Part shown: positions 17,457 through 27,051 of the stretch, in pieces
How the letters are laid out: the number at the start of each line of letters is the position of its first letter
Numbering within the stretch: the stretch's first letter is position 1
Assembly: GCA_022538095.1 (NCBI GenBank)
Contig: JAKYXN010000041.1
Location: 1 to 47,295 of the forward strand
DNA length: 47,295 nucleotides
Direction: 5' to 3'
DNA from: Puniceicoccaceae bacterium K14
GTDB taxonomy: Bacteria > Verrucomicrobiota > Verrucomicrobiia > Opitutales > Opitutaceae
Translations under genes and position numbers: made by a program
The notes under the pieces: generated by a model
What the model was told of the DNA's origin: nothing
Database searches by the model: none
The model's input: only the letters and a program-made list of their open reading frames with translations

Positions 17457-18668
17457 TCACTGACATTTATTTTTCGCCTCGATCCAGCGACTCATAAACT
17501 CGGTGCTTCGATGCTGATGATGTCTGAGCATCTGACCGATAAAATTCTTTCTGCGTGTATCTGATTTTCGATTAAATGACAACTCGATCGCCTGTCTCAA
17601 TCGCGGTACCCACTTCGATTGATCGAATCGCGACTCTGCAATTGAAAAGCCACAGTCACGAACGTTTTTCCAGAGGGCCTCACTTTCGTACACACTAACA
17701 GCTGTCTTTGCAAACCCTTGAGCATCTTTGTGAATTTCGGTACCCCAGTCCAGTTCACCATTCATTGCTTCTGCCGCAATCGGCGTAACTACACTAGGCA
17801 ACCCCGCGACAAACGCATCCATTAACTTACCTTTTAATCCGGCGCCAAAACGAAGCGGGGCTAAATTAACTCGGTAAGATTTCATAACCTCAGAAACATC
17901 AGCTGCTCGACCCTTTACTCGAATCCCTCTCTTCGCATTGTCCAATTGATACACCTTGTCAGTCGCATAAGACCCATAGATATGCAGTTCAGCATCGTCG
18001 ATTCTTTGCTTGATAAGGGGCCAGATTTCACGACAGCACCATTGAACCGCGTCCCAGTTTGGCTCGTGCAAAAAACTGCCAATCATCATAAAATTCTGAC
18101 GTTCACTGTATCGCGAAGTTTTTCCGTTCGTCATATCCGCAAAAAAAGGACAATAAGCTAGCAAACCGCTGTCTATTCCAAAATCTTCCCGTAAGACACT
18201 CATCTCATACTCGGAAATCATTATTGTCAGATCTGAACGATAAATTGAAGCGATCTCGCGCAATGCCGCCTCATTGAATAAATCAAGCGGTTTCCCTGTC
18301 TTTAAACGCCGGTGACGCGCTTCCCTCAAACAATGCAAATCGCTTGTATCCAATACCCTCAAAGCTTCAGGAGCATTTTTCTCTATGCGCCACCCAAATT
18401 GTTCTTCAGTCATGAAGCGGTCGAACAGAACGATATCTGGCTTAAGCTTCTGTATCCAAGAATCAAAGCTCGAATCATTCAGTTCAACCAAAACACTCTC
18501 AATACCTTCTTCTTTTAGGTCTAAACTAAATTCAGAAGGCTGCGCTGCCGTCGCAAAGTGAACCTCCCACCCGAACTCTTTCATCGCAGTGAGCATTTCC
18601 ATCGTTCTCCTACCCGCCGCGCTCGACGCAGGTTCCGGCCAAATTTTTCCTATCAGAAGGGCTCGCAT
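17457..18668 (-). CDS. GT4-like glycosyltransferase
   Basis: A 403-residue GT-B protein. The N-terminal acceptor half starts MRALLIGKIWPEPASSAAGRR with IVLFDRFMTEEQFGWR. The C-terminal half has IGSFLHEPNWDAVQW, then RIRVKGR-like and RFGAGLKGKLMDAFVAGLPSV, the donor-site pattern of GT4/Glyco_trans_1_4 proteins that work on surface polysaccharides or cap glycans. No membrane segment. Isolated, convergent with glgE and 42 bases from the RND operon end. Substrate cannot be read from sequence. Confidence 0.75.
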   Translation of the reverse strand: MRALLIGKIWPEPASSAAGRRTMEMLTAMKEFGWEVHFATAAQPSEFSLDLKEEGIESVLVELNDSSFDSWIQKLKPDIVLFDRFMTEEQFGWRIEKNAPEALRVLDTSDLHCLREARHRRLKTGKPLDLFNEAALREIASIYRSDLTIMISEYEMSVLREDFGIDSGLLAYCPFFADMTNGKTSRYSERQNFMMIGSFLHEPNWDAVQWCCREIWPLIKQRIDDAELHIYGSYATDKVYQLDNAKRGIRVKGRAADVSEVMKSYRVNLAPLRFGAGLKGKLMDAFVAGLPSVVTPIAAEAMNGELDWGTEIHKDAQGFAKTAVSVYESEALWKNVRDCGFSIAESRFDQSKWVPRLRQAIELSFNRKSDTRRKNFIGQMLRHHQHRSTEFMSRWIEAKNKCQ

Positions 18669-18710
18669 AGAAAACGAACCCTCAAGGCCAATTTATCAAA
18701 ATGCAATTCC

Positions 18711-21700
18711 TTACTGCTCAACCAATTCGCGAGTCTCTTCCTCTTCTTCGTGATTTGACTCCTCAGGCAAATTATACAAGCGACAGAATAACAGTCGAAT
18801 ATCCTCGAAGATTAGATTAATAACAGGAACAAGCAGAAGCGTGATAAAAGTCGCAAAAATCACACCCCAGGCCAACGAAATAGCCATAGGAATCAAGAAG
18901 AGGGCCTGCCGGCTCTGTTCAAGCATTAGAGGAAACAAACCAAAAAAGGTAGTTAGCGATGTAAGCAAAATTGGCCGAAACCGTTTTACCCCTGCAACCC
19001 GAACTGCTTCTTGAAGAGGCATGCCCTTCTTCTTCATTTTGTTTATATAATCCACCATCACTAAGCTATCGTTCACAACGACCCCAGAGAGGGCCAACAT
19101 CCCCAATATCGAAAGCATAGTCACTGCTGATGCCGGGTTAACACGATTGAACGCATCTGAAAACGTTGACATAATAGAATGCCCTAACAGAGCTCCAACT
19201 ATACCGAACGGAATCGCTGACATAACAATCAATGGCTGCACATAGCTGCGCAGCGGAATCGCTAACAAGATATAAACAGACGCTAGTACCAAATAAACCC
19301 CATTACGCATCTCAGAATTATTATCCCGGTCTTCAGCAGCTCTTCCCTCCAAACTGTATTTAACACCAGGATACTTCGCAGCTACTCCTGGTAAAAAATT
19401 ATCTACGATATCCGATTGAATTGCCTCTGTATCCACGGTCTCCACATCCGCATCTGCATTCACCCGAATAATCCGGTTCCTATCGATCCGTCGGATAGAA
19501 GGCAGGCTTTTCCCAGGAATGATCTCGGCAACCTCTTCAAAAGGCACTTCGGTCCCTTCTCGCGTACGAATCATCATAGTGTTTAGTGACGCGATCGATC
19601 TTCTTTCACTTTCCGGATACCTGACCATCACTCGCACATCATCTCGTCCGCGTTGGAGACGCTGAGCCTCCGCTCCGAAAAATGCTTGCCGTACCTGCTG
19701 AGCCAAATTTTGCGTCGTCACTCCTAGATAAACCGCTTGCGGCTTTAGCTTGAGCTCAAACTCCTCATTCGCTCGCTCAAACGAGTCTTCAATATCATAC
19801 AGGCCTTCATAGGTCTGCAGCTTTCGTTGTAACTCCGTAGAGAGAGCGACCAAGTCTTCAATTCGAGGACCTTCAAGTTGTATCGAGACTGCGGTACTAC
19901 TCCCTCGACTAAAGGCATAATTCAATTGCTCAGCCTCGGGGACCGGCCCCACTCGGCTTCGCAGTTCCATCACAACATCGCGACTCCCATACTTTAACCC
20001 CGTCTCAATAGCCGGGACCAATTCCAAAACAATCTCTCCTTGCTCCGCGACTCCAGAGGAACCGCCTCGACCACTACCAAATGGCCTCCCTCCAGCCGTT
20101 GCAAAAACGTTCGCTATTACAGTTTGACCAAATTCTTCATTCTTTTCCTTCTTCAAAGCTAACGCATGAGCTTCGATCCGGTCCACATAACTCTGCGTTG
20201 TTTCGTACGTCGTCCCAACGGGCATAGTCAAATTCACATTCACCCGATCATTTGGAATGCGAGGAAACGATTGATAGTTAATGTGCCCACTCGCGATCAT
20301 CGCTAAAAACACACAGAGAATAGCTATAAACGCAGCAGCAGTCGCATACCTAAAATTTAAGCATGTATTCAAAATTGGACGATAAAACTTCAAAATTAAA
20401 GTTTCCAACCCATCCGCAAAAAATCGCTGAAAATTCACAAACCAATTACGCTTGGTCGTTCCTTTTCCCAAACTCGTGCAATGCTTCAAATGCGCTGGCA
20501 AAATTAGCTTCGACTCAATAAGCGAAAACAACAAAACCGGGATTATCACAATAGGAATTTGCTTAAAGAAATTACCTCGAAAACCACTCATTACAGTAAG
20601 TGGATAAAATGCTACCATAGTCGTGAGCACTCCAAAAATAACAGGAACCGCCACCTCCTGCGTTCCTTTTATCGAAGCGTTCAGAGCAGATTGCCCGCTT
20701 TGCATATGTTGAAAGATATTCTCCCCCGTCACAATCGCATCATCTACCACGATTCCCAGCACTAAGATAAAAGCGAACAGAGTTACCAAATTTAATGTAA
20801 CCCCCAAGTAAGGCATCATCCAAAGCGCTCCCGAAAAAGCGATTGGAATACCAAGAGCCACCCAAAACGCCAAGGAGGGGCGCAAGAACAACGAAAGGGT
20901 TATAATCACCAAGAAGAAGCCAGAGATAGCACTGCCTTTCAACGTATCCAATCTTTGGCTAATTCGTTCAGAGTCATCCTGCCAGTAACTAATACTCATC
21001 CCCTCAGGAAGAAGCTCTTGAGTCGCTTTTACATAGTTCTTAATCGTGTCTCCCAATTCGATGATATTCTGAGAGCCAGTGCGATATACGTTTATAGCAA
21101 TCGCCCGCTCTCCATTGTAGCGTGCTACGATCGGAGTTTCGTCGAATCCATCAGTCACCTCGGCGATATCCCCAATTGAGATTCGAGTCCCATCGGCATT
21201 CGTCCGAACAACAATTCTCGAAAACTCATCTTGAGTATACGCCTTCTGAGCTGTTCGAAGGAGAATGTTCCCCCCCTCGGACTTAATACTTCCCGCACTC
21301 AGGTCGATAGAGTGTGTGCGTATCGCCGAAACCACTTCGTCAAAAGTTAGGCCATATTGCTTCAAGGTCTGCTCTGGTATTTCAATCGCGATTTCGTATG
21401 GCCTCACAGCCTTCAAATCTGCAATAGAAACTCCGGGCAATCCCGATACATCGTCGCGTATTTGCTCACCCATACGCTTCAAATCCATCTCGGTCAAATC
21501 ACCGGCCAATACAATTGTAATGGCTCGTTCCAAGCGATCACTTAAACTTACTTGAGGCCGTTCCGCCTCGTCGGGAAACGTATTAATTCCATCAACACGA
21601 TTTTTAATTTCGTCCAAAGCAACACCCAAGTCGTAGGTATCTTCAATAGTCAATGGCACTCTGCCTGAGCTCGAGCTTGCAACGCTTTCCATCTCTTTAA

Positions 21701-21935
21701 GACCTTCGAGATCGTAAACGGCCTCCTCGATTAGAGCTACTATTCCCTCTTCGACTTCCGTAGGAGTAGAACCACGATAACTTACACTCACATTAATCGT
21801 TCGCGATGGGTAATCAGGAAATTCCTGCAAGATTATCTTCGATAGCCCTGTATACAAACCTGAAAGAACAATAATAACCATCAATATATTGGCAGCTACA
21901 CTGTTCCGAGTAAACCAGTCGATTATCTTGTTCAT
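18711..21935 (-). CDS. RND efflux pump inner-membrane permease (HAE-1/AcrB-like)
   Basis: A 1074-residue proton-driven exporter that pumps substrates to a TolC-type channel. It begins MNKIIDWFTRNSVAANILMVI (TM1), has two large periplasmic loops and 12 predicted TM segments. TM4 carries LGIVVDDAIVTGENIF with the paired Asp of the proton relay, and the second half has GVVVNDSLVMVDYI. The start is preceded by AAGGAGAG. It belongs to the broad AcrB/MexF-related family found in environmental bacteria. A long C-terminal acidic tail (EEEEETRELVEQ) follows TM12. Third gene of a minus-strand operon with an OMF and an adaptor. Confidence 0.95.
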   Translation of the reverse strand: MNKIIDWFTRNSVAANILMVIIVLSGLYTGLSKIILQEFPDYPSRTINVSVSYRGSTPTEVEEGIVALIEEAVYDLEGLKEMESVASSSSGRVPLTIEDTYDLGVALDEIKNRVDGINTFPDEAERPQVSLSDRLERAITIVLAGDLTEMDLKRMGEQIRDDVSGLPGVSIADLKAVRPYEIAIEIPEQTLKQYGLTFDEVVSAIRTHSIDLSAGSIKSEGGNILLRTAQKAYTQDEFSRIVVRTNADGTRISIGDIAEVTDGFDETPIVARYNGERAIAINVYRTGSQNIIELGDTIKNYVKATQELLPEGMSISYWQDDSERISQRLDTLKGSAISGFFLVIITLSLFLRPSLAFWVALGIPIAFSGALWMMPYLGVTLNLVTLFAFILVLGIVVDDAIVTGENIFQHMQSGQSALNASIKGTQEVAVPVIFGVLTTMVAFYPLTVMSGFRGNFFKQIPIVIIPVLLFSLIESKLILPAHLKHCTSLGKGTTKRNWFVNFQRFFADGLETLILKFYRPILNTCLNFRYATAAAFIAILCVFLAMIASGHINYQSFPRIPNDRVNVNLTMPVGTTYETTQSYVDRIEAHALALKKEKNEEFGQTVIANVFATAGGRPFGSGRGGSSGVAEQGEIVLELVPAIETGLKYGSRDVVMELRSRVGPVPEAEQLNYAFSRGSSTAVSIQLEGPRIEDLVALSTELQRKLQTYEGLYDIEDSFERANEEFELKLKPQAVYLGVTTQNLAQQVRQAFFGAEAQRLQRGRDDVRVMVRYPESERRSIASLNTMMIRTREGTEVPFEEVAEIIPGKSLPSIRRIDRNRIIRVNADADVETVDTEAIQSDIVDNFLPGVAAKYPGVKYSLEGRAAEDRDNNSEMRNGVYLVLASVYILLAIPLRSYVQPLIVMSAIPFGIVGALLGHSIMSTFSDAFNRVNPASAVTMLSILGMLALSGVVVNDSLVMVDYINKMKKKGMPLQEAVRVAGVKRFRPILLTSLTTFFGLFPLMLEQSRQALFLIPMAISLAWGVIFATFITLLLVPVINLIFEDIRLLFCRLYNLPEESNHEEEEETRELVEQ

Positions 21936-21984
21936 GGTAATTTTCTCTCCTTTTGAATCACTTCAAATTTTCTCAATTCACTAT

Positions 21985-23406
21985 TTAAGATCCAGGACGT
22001 CTCAGCTTTAGCTCGATTCCCTCACCCTCCGCCCAAGAGCGGAGTTCCTGCATCGCCGACCTCATGTCTCCAGAAGCAGAGGCGGCTTCCAATTTCTCTC
22101 TCAAATCGCCTGGAATTACCGTCCCCTTCGGAAGCTGCTTCTCGATGCGTTCCAAAATATTGCCGCCTTGAGAGTTAGCATTGGATGGCCGTCTTCGCTT
22201 GACCTCTTTTTCTTCCTTGTTTTCAGCAGCCGCAACGCTCTCTTCAGGAGTCGCATTCACCTGCCATCCTTCCAAAGCAAACGGCACATATGTTAAGCAA
22301 ACTCGATCGCCCGCGTTCAATCCTCCTTCGATCACTATCACATCGTCATCTTGCCAAGCGATCTCAACTTTCCTGCGCTGCAAATAATTATCGGCATCGA
22401 CGGTGAGTACATTGACATTCTCTCGCAGCAACTTCCTTGGAAGAACAAAAACATTCTCAAGTGTCTTACCCTTAATTGTCGCCTCTACAAACGCGCCCAC
22501 CTTCAACGGAGGACGACCGTCTTTCGTACGCCCATACGGATTTTCAACGTGAGCCACCACAAAAATTTGTCTCGTAGAAGAATTAACAGCCCCCTCACTC
22601 CGCACAATTTTGCCTTCCCACTCGTATTCATCTCTTCCATCTGATGCTCTAAGAATTACTTTAGGTCCGCCTTCAACAGTTGGATCCTCCCCGCGATAAA
22701 TATTCGGCAAATCAAGAAACCCGAACTGAGACGCAGTTAACGGCAATCGGACCTCAGCAAAGTCAACTGCATAGATATCCGCTAATTGCCCACCGGAGCC
22801 AACGTATTGGCCAACATCCACGCTCTTGCTAAGAATTCGCCCAGCATACGGAGCCGTGATACGCGTTCGCTCCAAATTGGTCTCGGCCGTCTTTACCCGA
22901 GCTCGAGCGGCCGCCACCGAAGCCTGAGTTTCTTTTAGTTGGGGCTCTCGCAATACTAGACTGTTAGGTTCTTCATTTGGATTAAGTCGCTTCCAATCCA
23001 ACTTCGCTTGTTCGCTACGAGCCTGTTCTTCGAACAACTGAAGCTTTGCTTGGACAAGATCACCCTCTGCTACGATTAATTCTGTCTCGTAGTCGCTCTT
23101 ATCCAATTCGAGAAGAACATCCCCTTTTTCAAAAAAAGCTCCCTCTTGGAAATTTTCAGAGATCCGAATGACTCTTCCTCTTACTTCAGCGACCAATACG
23201 CTTTGAGTTCGAGCTCGCACTTCCCCTTGCGATTTCAATGTCATATCAAAATCGATTTCTTCCAGAACACGAGTCACCACGCTCGGAGTCGGTGTCTGAA
23301 ATTTTCGCTGACGCGGTTCCTCCTTGGATGAGAGGAAATAATAAACGATCATAGCCGCGATAGCTAAGAACGCGAACGGAAGTGATATTTGCAGAATGCG
23401 CTTCAT
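21985..23406 (-). CDS. RND efflux periplasmic adaptor (membrane fusion protein)
   Basis: A 473-residue MFP with one N-terminal membrane anchor (MKRILQISLPFAFLAIAAMIVYYFL), the lipoyl half-motif VLVAEVRGRVIRISENFQEGAFFEKGDVLLELDKSDYE, an alpha-hairpin rich in Glu/Ala/Arg, and the second lipoyl half ITAPYAGRILSKSVDVGQYVGSGGQL. It links the RND permease to the outer-membrane channel. The last ~80 residues (EEKEVKRRRPSNANS, then a helical Leu/Glu segment) are an extra tail not usual in AcrA. It lies 49 bases upstream of the permease gene. Confidence 0.93.
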   Translation of the reverse strand: MKRILQISLPFAFLAIAAMIVYYFLSSKEEPRQRKFQTPTPSVVTRVLEEIDFDMTLKSQGEVRARTQSVLVAEVRGRVIRISENFQEGAFFEKGDVLLELDKSDYETELIVAEGDLVQAKLQLFEEQARSEQAKLDWKRLNPNEEPNSLVLREPQLKETQASVAAARARVKTAETNLERTRITAPYAGRILSKSVDVGQYVGSGGQLADIYAVDFAEVRLPLTASQFGFLDLPNIYRGEDPTVEGGPKVILRASDGRDEYEWEGKIVRSEGAVNSSTRQIFVVAHVENPYGRTKDGRPPLKVGAFVEATIKGKTLENVFVLPRKLLRENVNVLTVDADNYLQRRKVEIAWQDDDVIVIEGGLNAGDRVCLTYVPFALEGWQVNATPEESVAAAENKEEKEVKRRRPSNANSQGGNILERIEKQLPKGTVIPGDLREKLEAASASGDMRSAMQELRSWAEGEGIELKLRRPGS

Positions 23407-23424
23407 TTGTCGGAAAAAATTGGG

Positions 23425-24834
23425 TTACTCGCTGGGAAATTCAAAACCTCCGCCTAAAGCTAGGTAGAGATCAATGCGGCTTTGTATTCGCTCGTTTGCT
23501 ACTTCAATAAAAGAACTCTGGCTAGAAAGTGACCGCCTCTCAGCATCTAAAACTGTAGTTATATCCGAAAGACCGCGCTTATAATTCGACCAGGCTAACT
23601 CGGTCGCCGCAATCGACTCTTCTTGAGCAATTCTCTGAGCCTCGTAGTCTCGCTTGTAGGAACTTTGCTCATTGAGAGCGTCTTCAACTTCCTTAAACGC
23701 AACTAAAATAGCATCCGCGTAACGAGCCAAACTCGCTTCATAAACGCCTCGCGCTCTAACCACTCCACCTTTCAAACGTGAAGTCGGAAACAAAGGTTGC
23801 GTCAAATCCAAAGCAAGATTCCACACCTTGAACTGTTCATCCAAAAGATCGCTAAACTCACTGCTGCTTGTCCCCGCGCTCCCCGTCAAACTAAAGGTCG
23901 GGAGGTTCGATTTGAATGCCATTTTTTTACGCATCAAATCTGCAGCTAAATCCCTCTCCGCTGACGCTAAATCCGGTCGACGCCACAAAATTTCACTCGG
24001 CAACCCAGCTGGCACCTCCTCTTTTATTTCCGGCAACTCTGTTGCTATCCCTAATTCGTTCGATGGATAACGCCCTAGCAAAATCTCAATGCTACGGACT
24101 CTCGCATCCCGTGACCGAAGTCGCTGTTCATAAGAACTTCTGGCTGACGCTACATTTGCCCGAATCAAGCGAACATCCAATGCCTCCGCGACCCCTCTCC
24201 TAAAATTGTCTTCGACCACTTCGAGGTTTCTCTCAAACGCATCTAACGTTTGCTTTGCTAAGTTTAAAAGTAGTTGGGCTTCAACCGAGTCATACCACAA
24301 ACTAGCTGTAGACGCTGCTAGAGAAAGACGCGCAGCTCTATAATCTTCCACTGACGCCTCCCAATCCGCGATACCCGCTTGCCTCTCGTTCCTAACCCTC
24401 CCCCAAAGGTCCAATTCCCAACTCACTCGAGCCCTTAGACCAAAAGAATCACTATGCGTATCAGAAGTTCCATTATAAGTACGCGAACCACTCGGATTCA
24501 AAGTAACCTGTGGATAAACACCAATTCCCGCTTGGATAGCCGCCCCCCTAGCCTGCTCCAATGCAGCGGCCGAAGCTTTCAAATCGTAGTTATTCTCCAA
24601 GGCTTCTTTTATAAGCGAGTCCAAAGTCATATCCGACAAATCAGCCAGCCATGAATTCGTATCTACTTCGCCCGTAATCGCTTCGCTCTGCCAAGCCAAC
24701 GGAGCATCCACATCCACGGAGGAAGATTGGTTCTGAGGAGAGGTCGCACAGCCAGCCAAAAGGGCAATCGCCCCTAAACCCGCTAAGACGCAAACGTTTT
24801 TAGAATCGTTTAGAAAAGGGAATACAAATCTCAT
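23425..24834 (-). CDS. TolC-family outer-membrane efflux lipoprotein (NodT type)
   Basis: About 469 residues with a lipoprotein signal peptide ending LLAGC-ATSPQ. Two OMF repeats are visible, with LDSLIKEALENNYDLKASAAALEQARGAAIQAG and a second LPSEILWRRPDLASAERDLAAD (the ...RRPDL/I...AE pattern of NodT/OprM proteins). It forms the outer-membrane exit duct for the adaptor and permease encoded 18 and ~1500 bases downstream. I chose ATG 24834; the frame can be read six codons further to a TTG. First gene of the operon, so the promoter should lie in 24840-25000. Confidence 0.93.
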   Translation of the reverse strand: MRFVFPFLNDSKNVCVLAGLGAIALLAGCATSPQNQSSSVDVDAPLAWQSEAITGEVDTNSWLADLSDMTLDSLIKEALENNYDLKASAAALEQARGAAIQAGIGVYPQVTLNPSGSRTYNGTSDTHSDSFGLRARVSWELDLWGRVRNERQAGIADWEASVEDYRAARLSLAASTASLWYDSVEAQLLLNLAKQTLDAFERNLEVVEDNFRRGVAEALDVRLIRANVASARSSYEQRLRSRDARVRSIEILLGRYPSNELGIATELPEIKEEVPAGLPSEILWRRPDLASAERDLAADLMRKKMAFKSNLPTFSLTGSAGTSSSEFSDLLDEQFKVWNLALDLTQPLFPTSRLKGGVVRARGVYEASLARYADAILVAFKEVEDALNEQSSYKRDYEAQRIAQEESIAATELAWSNYKRGLSDITTVLDAERRSLSSQSSFIEVANERIQSRIDLYLALGGGFEFPSE

Positions 24835-25008
24835 TCGGAAAATAGATAGCAATAGCTTTCATTCAACCACCTGTTAAACGCTACCAACTCGCGAACGGTT
24901 ACACCATTTAACATGCCAAAGATAAAGACCTTCCTGTCATAAAAGCCAGCTAGCAGGTTCAGGCCTCTAGTCTGCTTGCATTTCGCTCACAGCCCGACGC
25001 CTGCAAAT

Positions 25009-25075
25009 GTCCCGCTAACAGCGGGCCTACAATCCGAACTCTCGCAACACCTGTAGGTCCTGCTGCTAGCAGGAC
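25009..25075. repeat. REP-like palindromic repeat, copy 1
   Basis: 67 bp starting GTCCCGCTAACAGCGGGC and ending in CCTGCTGCTAGCAGGAC. Each end is a hairpin, and the two ends are also inverted copies of one another (GTCC-GCT-AGC-GGACCTACA against its reverse complement) around a short centre. It matches the copy at 25250-25317 with about three differences, including one indel. This mirrors BIME/REP-type mobile repeats. Confidence 0.85.
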
Positions 25076-25090
25076 ACCCTCACCATTCTA

Positions 25091-25240
25091 TCCCAGGCTC
25101 AGCACCGAATCCTCCTTCGACTTCATAACATGGAGATAAATCTACATCGTTTTGATACCCTAATGTCCCAACAATTCCTGCAAAGTACGAATATCAGTGC
25201 TATTCTCCAACAAATGCGTCGCAAAGGAATGCCTCAACTT
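25091..25240 (-). pseudogene. Decayed C-terminus of an integron-integrase-like tyrosine recombinase
   Basis: Read on the minus strand from 25240: KLRHSFATHLLENSTDIRTL, then QELLGH, an in-frame TAG, GIKTM, a second TAG, then IYLHVMKSKED and a stop. This lines up with the end of IntI/XerC-type recombinases: HTLRHSFATHLL (Arg II), DIRTVQELLGH (His III), KTTMIYTHV (Tyr nucleophile). The TTMIYTHV-type spacing and following RSPLD-like tail favour the IntI branch. Two internal stops and the missing N-terminal ~250 residues show it is dead. The repeat copy at 25250 abuts its truncated 5' side, as if it had inserted into or replaced the rest of the gene. Confidence 0.78.
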
Positions 25241-25249
25241 CTACAAAAC

Positions 25250-25317
25250 GTCCCGCTAACAGCGGGACCTACAATCCGAACTCTCGCAATACCTGTAGGT
25301 CCTGCTGCTAGCAGGGC
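25250..25317. repeat. REP-like palindromic repeat, copy 2
   Basis: 68 bp, same orientation as copy 1, starting GTCCCGCTAACAGCGGGACC and ending in CTGCTAGCAGGGC. The extra A in GGGACCTACA improves the long-range pairing with TGTAGGTCC in the right half. It lies nine bases from the integrase relic and about 90 bases upstream of ffh. Confidence 0.85.
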
Positions 25318-25405
25318 ACTGCCTGTGACTGATCCGCTATATTTAAAACAACGGCACATCTTCACACTTTACATCCCCCCACTCACTCTCCCATTTTAAG
25401 GAGCT

Positions 25406-26812
25406 ATGTTCGAAAGTTTGACCGATAAGCTGACCTCCGCGATGCGCCAATTCCGCGGCAACGCAAAGTTGACCGAGGAAAATATGGCCGAAGCCCTCAA
25501 AGAAGTGAGAGCCGCCCTCCTGTCAGCCGACGTGCACTTTAAAGTCGCCCGCCAATTTATCGAACGCGTCAAAAAAAAATGCGTCGGCCAAGACGTTCTC
25601 AAAACCGTCAGTCCAGGCCAGCAGATCATCAAGATCATCAACGACGAGCTCATCGAACTCCTCGGAGAGGGCACCACCGAGCTCAGCACTAAGAAGCCGC
25701 TCAAAATTATGATGGTCGGTCTACAGGGTGGCGGTAAAACAACCACAAGCGGAAAACTCGCTAAGCGACTCAAAAAAGAAGGCTCCAATCCATACCTAGT
25801 CGCCTGTGACGTATACAGACCCGCAGCGATCGACCAACTAGAAACTGTTGCCAAGCAGATAGAAGTTCCCTGCTACGCCAATCGCGGTACAAAAGACGTA
25901 CCTTTCATCGGAGAGCTCGGCCTTTCCCAGGCCCAAGGAGCGGGAGCCGATCTCATAATATTCGATACCGCCGGTCGCCTCCAAATCGACGATCAACTCA
26001 TCGACGAGATCAAAGAGCTCAAAGCTCGCATCCAACCAGACGAGGTACTCCTCGTAGCTGACGGAGCAATCGGCCAAGAAGCCGTAAACGTCGCCAAGAC
26101 TTTCAACGAAGCAGTTGAGCTCACCGGTATTGTAATGACCAAATTGGATGGCGATGCCCGAGGCGGTGCTGCTCTGTCCATGAAGGCAATCACCGGCGTT
26201 CCTATAAAATTTGCCGGTATGGGCGAAAAACTCGATGAGTTCGACGTTTTCCACCCAGACCGTATGGCCTCCCGCATCCTCGGTATGGGAGACGTTGTTT
26301 CCCTAGTCGAAAAAGCTCAGGAATCAATCGACCAAAACGAAGCTGAGAAGATGGCCAACCGCATGATGGAGGCCGACTTCAACTTCGATGACATGCTCAA
26401 TCAAATGAAGCAGGTTAAGAAACTTGGCTCCATGCAATCCATTATGAGTATGATGCCAGGCATGAGTAACATGAAAATCGATGACAAAGCTGAGAAGCAA
26501 ATGAAACGCTCCGAAGCCATCATCCTCTCCATGACTGTCAAAGAACGCCATAAGCCTACTCTTCTCAATGCCAGTCGAAGAAACCGCATCGCCCGTGGGT
26601 CTGGCGTCCGTATATCCGAAGTTAACCAGCTCGTGAAACAATTCCAACAGATGCGCAAAATGATGAAAAAGCTTAAAGGCGGCGGCAAAGGCAATATGCG
26701 TAAGATGATGAAAGAGATGAAGAAAAACGGCGGTGCTGGCATGCCCAATCTCCCTGGCGGCGGAGCCGGCATGGGCGGTCTCGGAGGCCTCGGGGGCAAA
26801 TTGCCGTTCTGA
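25406..26812 (+). CDS. ffh: Signal recognition particle GTPase Ffh
   Basis: SRP54-type GTPase targeting nascent inner-membrane proteins to FtsY/SecYEG. The 468-residue product has the N domain ([18 protein letters not shown]), G domain with [18 protein letters not shown] (G1), [20 protein letters not shown] (G3) and [14 protein letters not shown] (G4), and a Met-rich M domain ([45 protein letters not shown]). It ends in a Gly/Met-rich tail ([17 protein letters not shown]), common in this phylum-level group and others. SD AAGGAG is only two bases from ATG. Confidence 0.98.
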   Translation: MFESLTDKLTSAMRQFRGNAKLTEENMAEALKEVRAALLSADVHFKVARQFIERVKKKCVGQDVLKTVSPGQQIIKIINDELIELLGEGTTELSTKKPLKIMMVGLQGGGKTTTSGKLAKRLKKEGSNPYLVACDVYRPAAIDQLETVAKQIEVPCYANRGTKDVPFIGELGLSQAQGAGADLIIFDTAGRLQIDDQLIDEIKELKARIQPDEVLLVADGAIGQEAVNVAKTFNEAVELTGIVMTKLDGDARGGAALSMKAITGVPIKFAGMGEKLDEFDVFHPDRMASRILGMGDVVSLVEKAQESIDQNEAEKMANRMMEADFNFDDMLNQMKQVKKLGSMQSIMSMMPGMSNMKIDDKAEKQMKRSEAIILSMTVKERHKPTLLNASRRNRIARGSGVRISEVNQLVKQFQQMRKMMKKLKGGGKGNMRKMMKEMKKNGGAGMPNLPGGGAGMGGLGGLGGKLPF

Positions 26813-27051
26813 TTCTCACTTGATAGGAGCGTGTCTCAGACGGGGCAGTTATAAACTCTCTCTCGCACATAGATTCACCCAACTCGACCAACACAAGCAA
26901 GGCGTACGCATAGAAAAAGTTGCGAAGACTTATCTATTTTCTCTATAAAAGAAAGATAGTTTTCGAATTCAATTTACTGATACATTTTCTTTTAGGCTAC
27001 TATAGAATCTATCTAGTGCCTCAACAACTCTAACAAAGACAAGGAAAAATC

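Larger units (their letters stand above)
24835..25405. other. Intergenic region with repeats and an integrase relic
   Basis: 571 bases between the divergent RND operon and ffh. It holds two copies of a 67-68 bp palindromic repeat (25009-25075, 25250-25317) and, between them, a decayed recombinase C-terminus (25091-25240). The 24840-25000 part and 25320-25395 show no gene; they must carry the two promoters. AAGGAG at 25398 lies only two bases from the ffh start, unusually close. Confidence 0.6.

Noticed and set aside
25009-25317. The two 67-68 bp repeats as attC sites belonging to the integrase relic
   Set aside because: CGCTAAC does not fit RYYYAAC and there is no GTTRRRY at the other end; the symmetric double hairpin fits a REP-like repeat better.
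24835-25405. CRISPR array suggested by two repeated blocks
   Set aside because: Only two copies, 174 bases apart, with internal palindromes, gene remnant between them and no cas genes.
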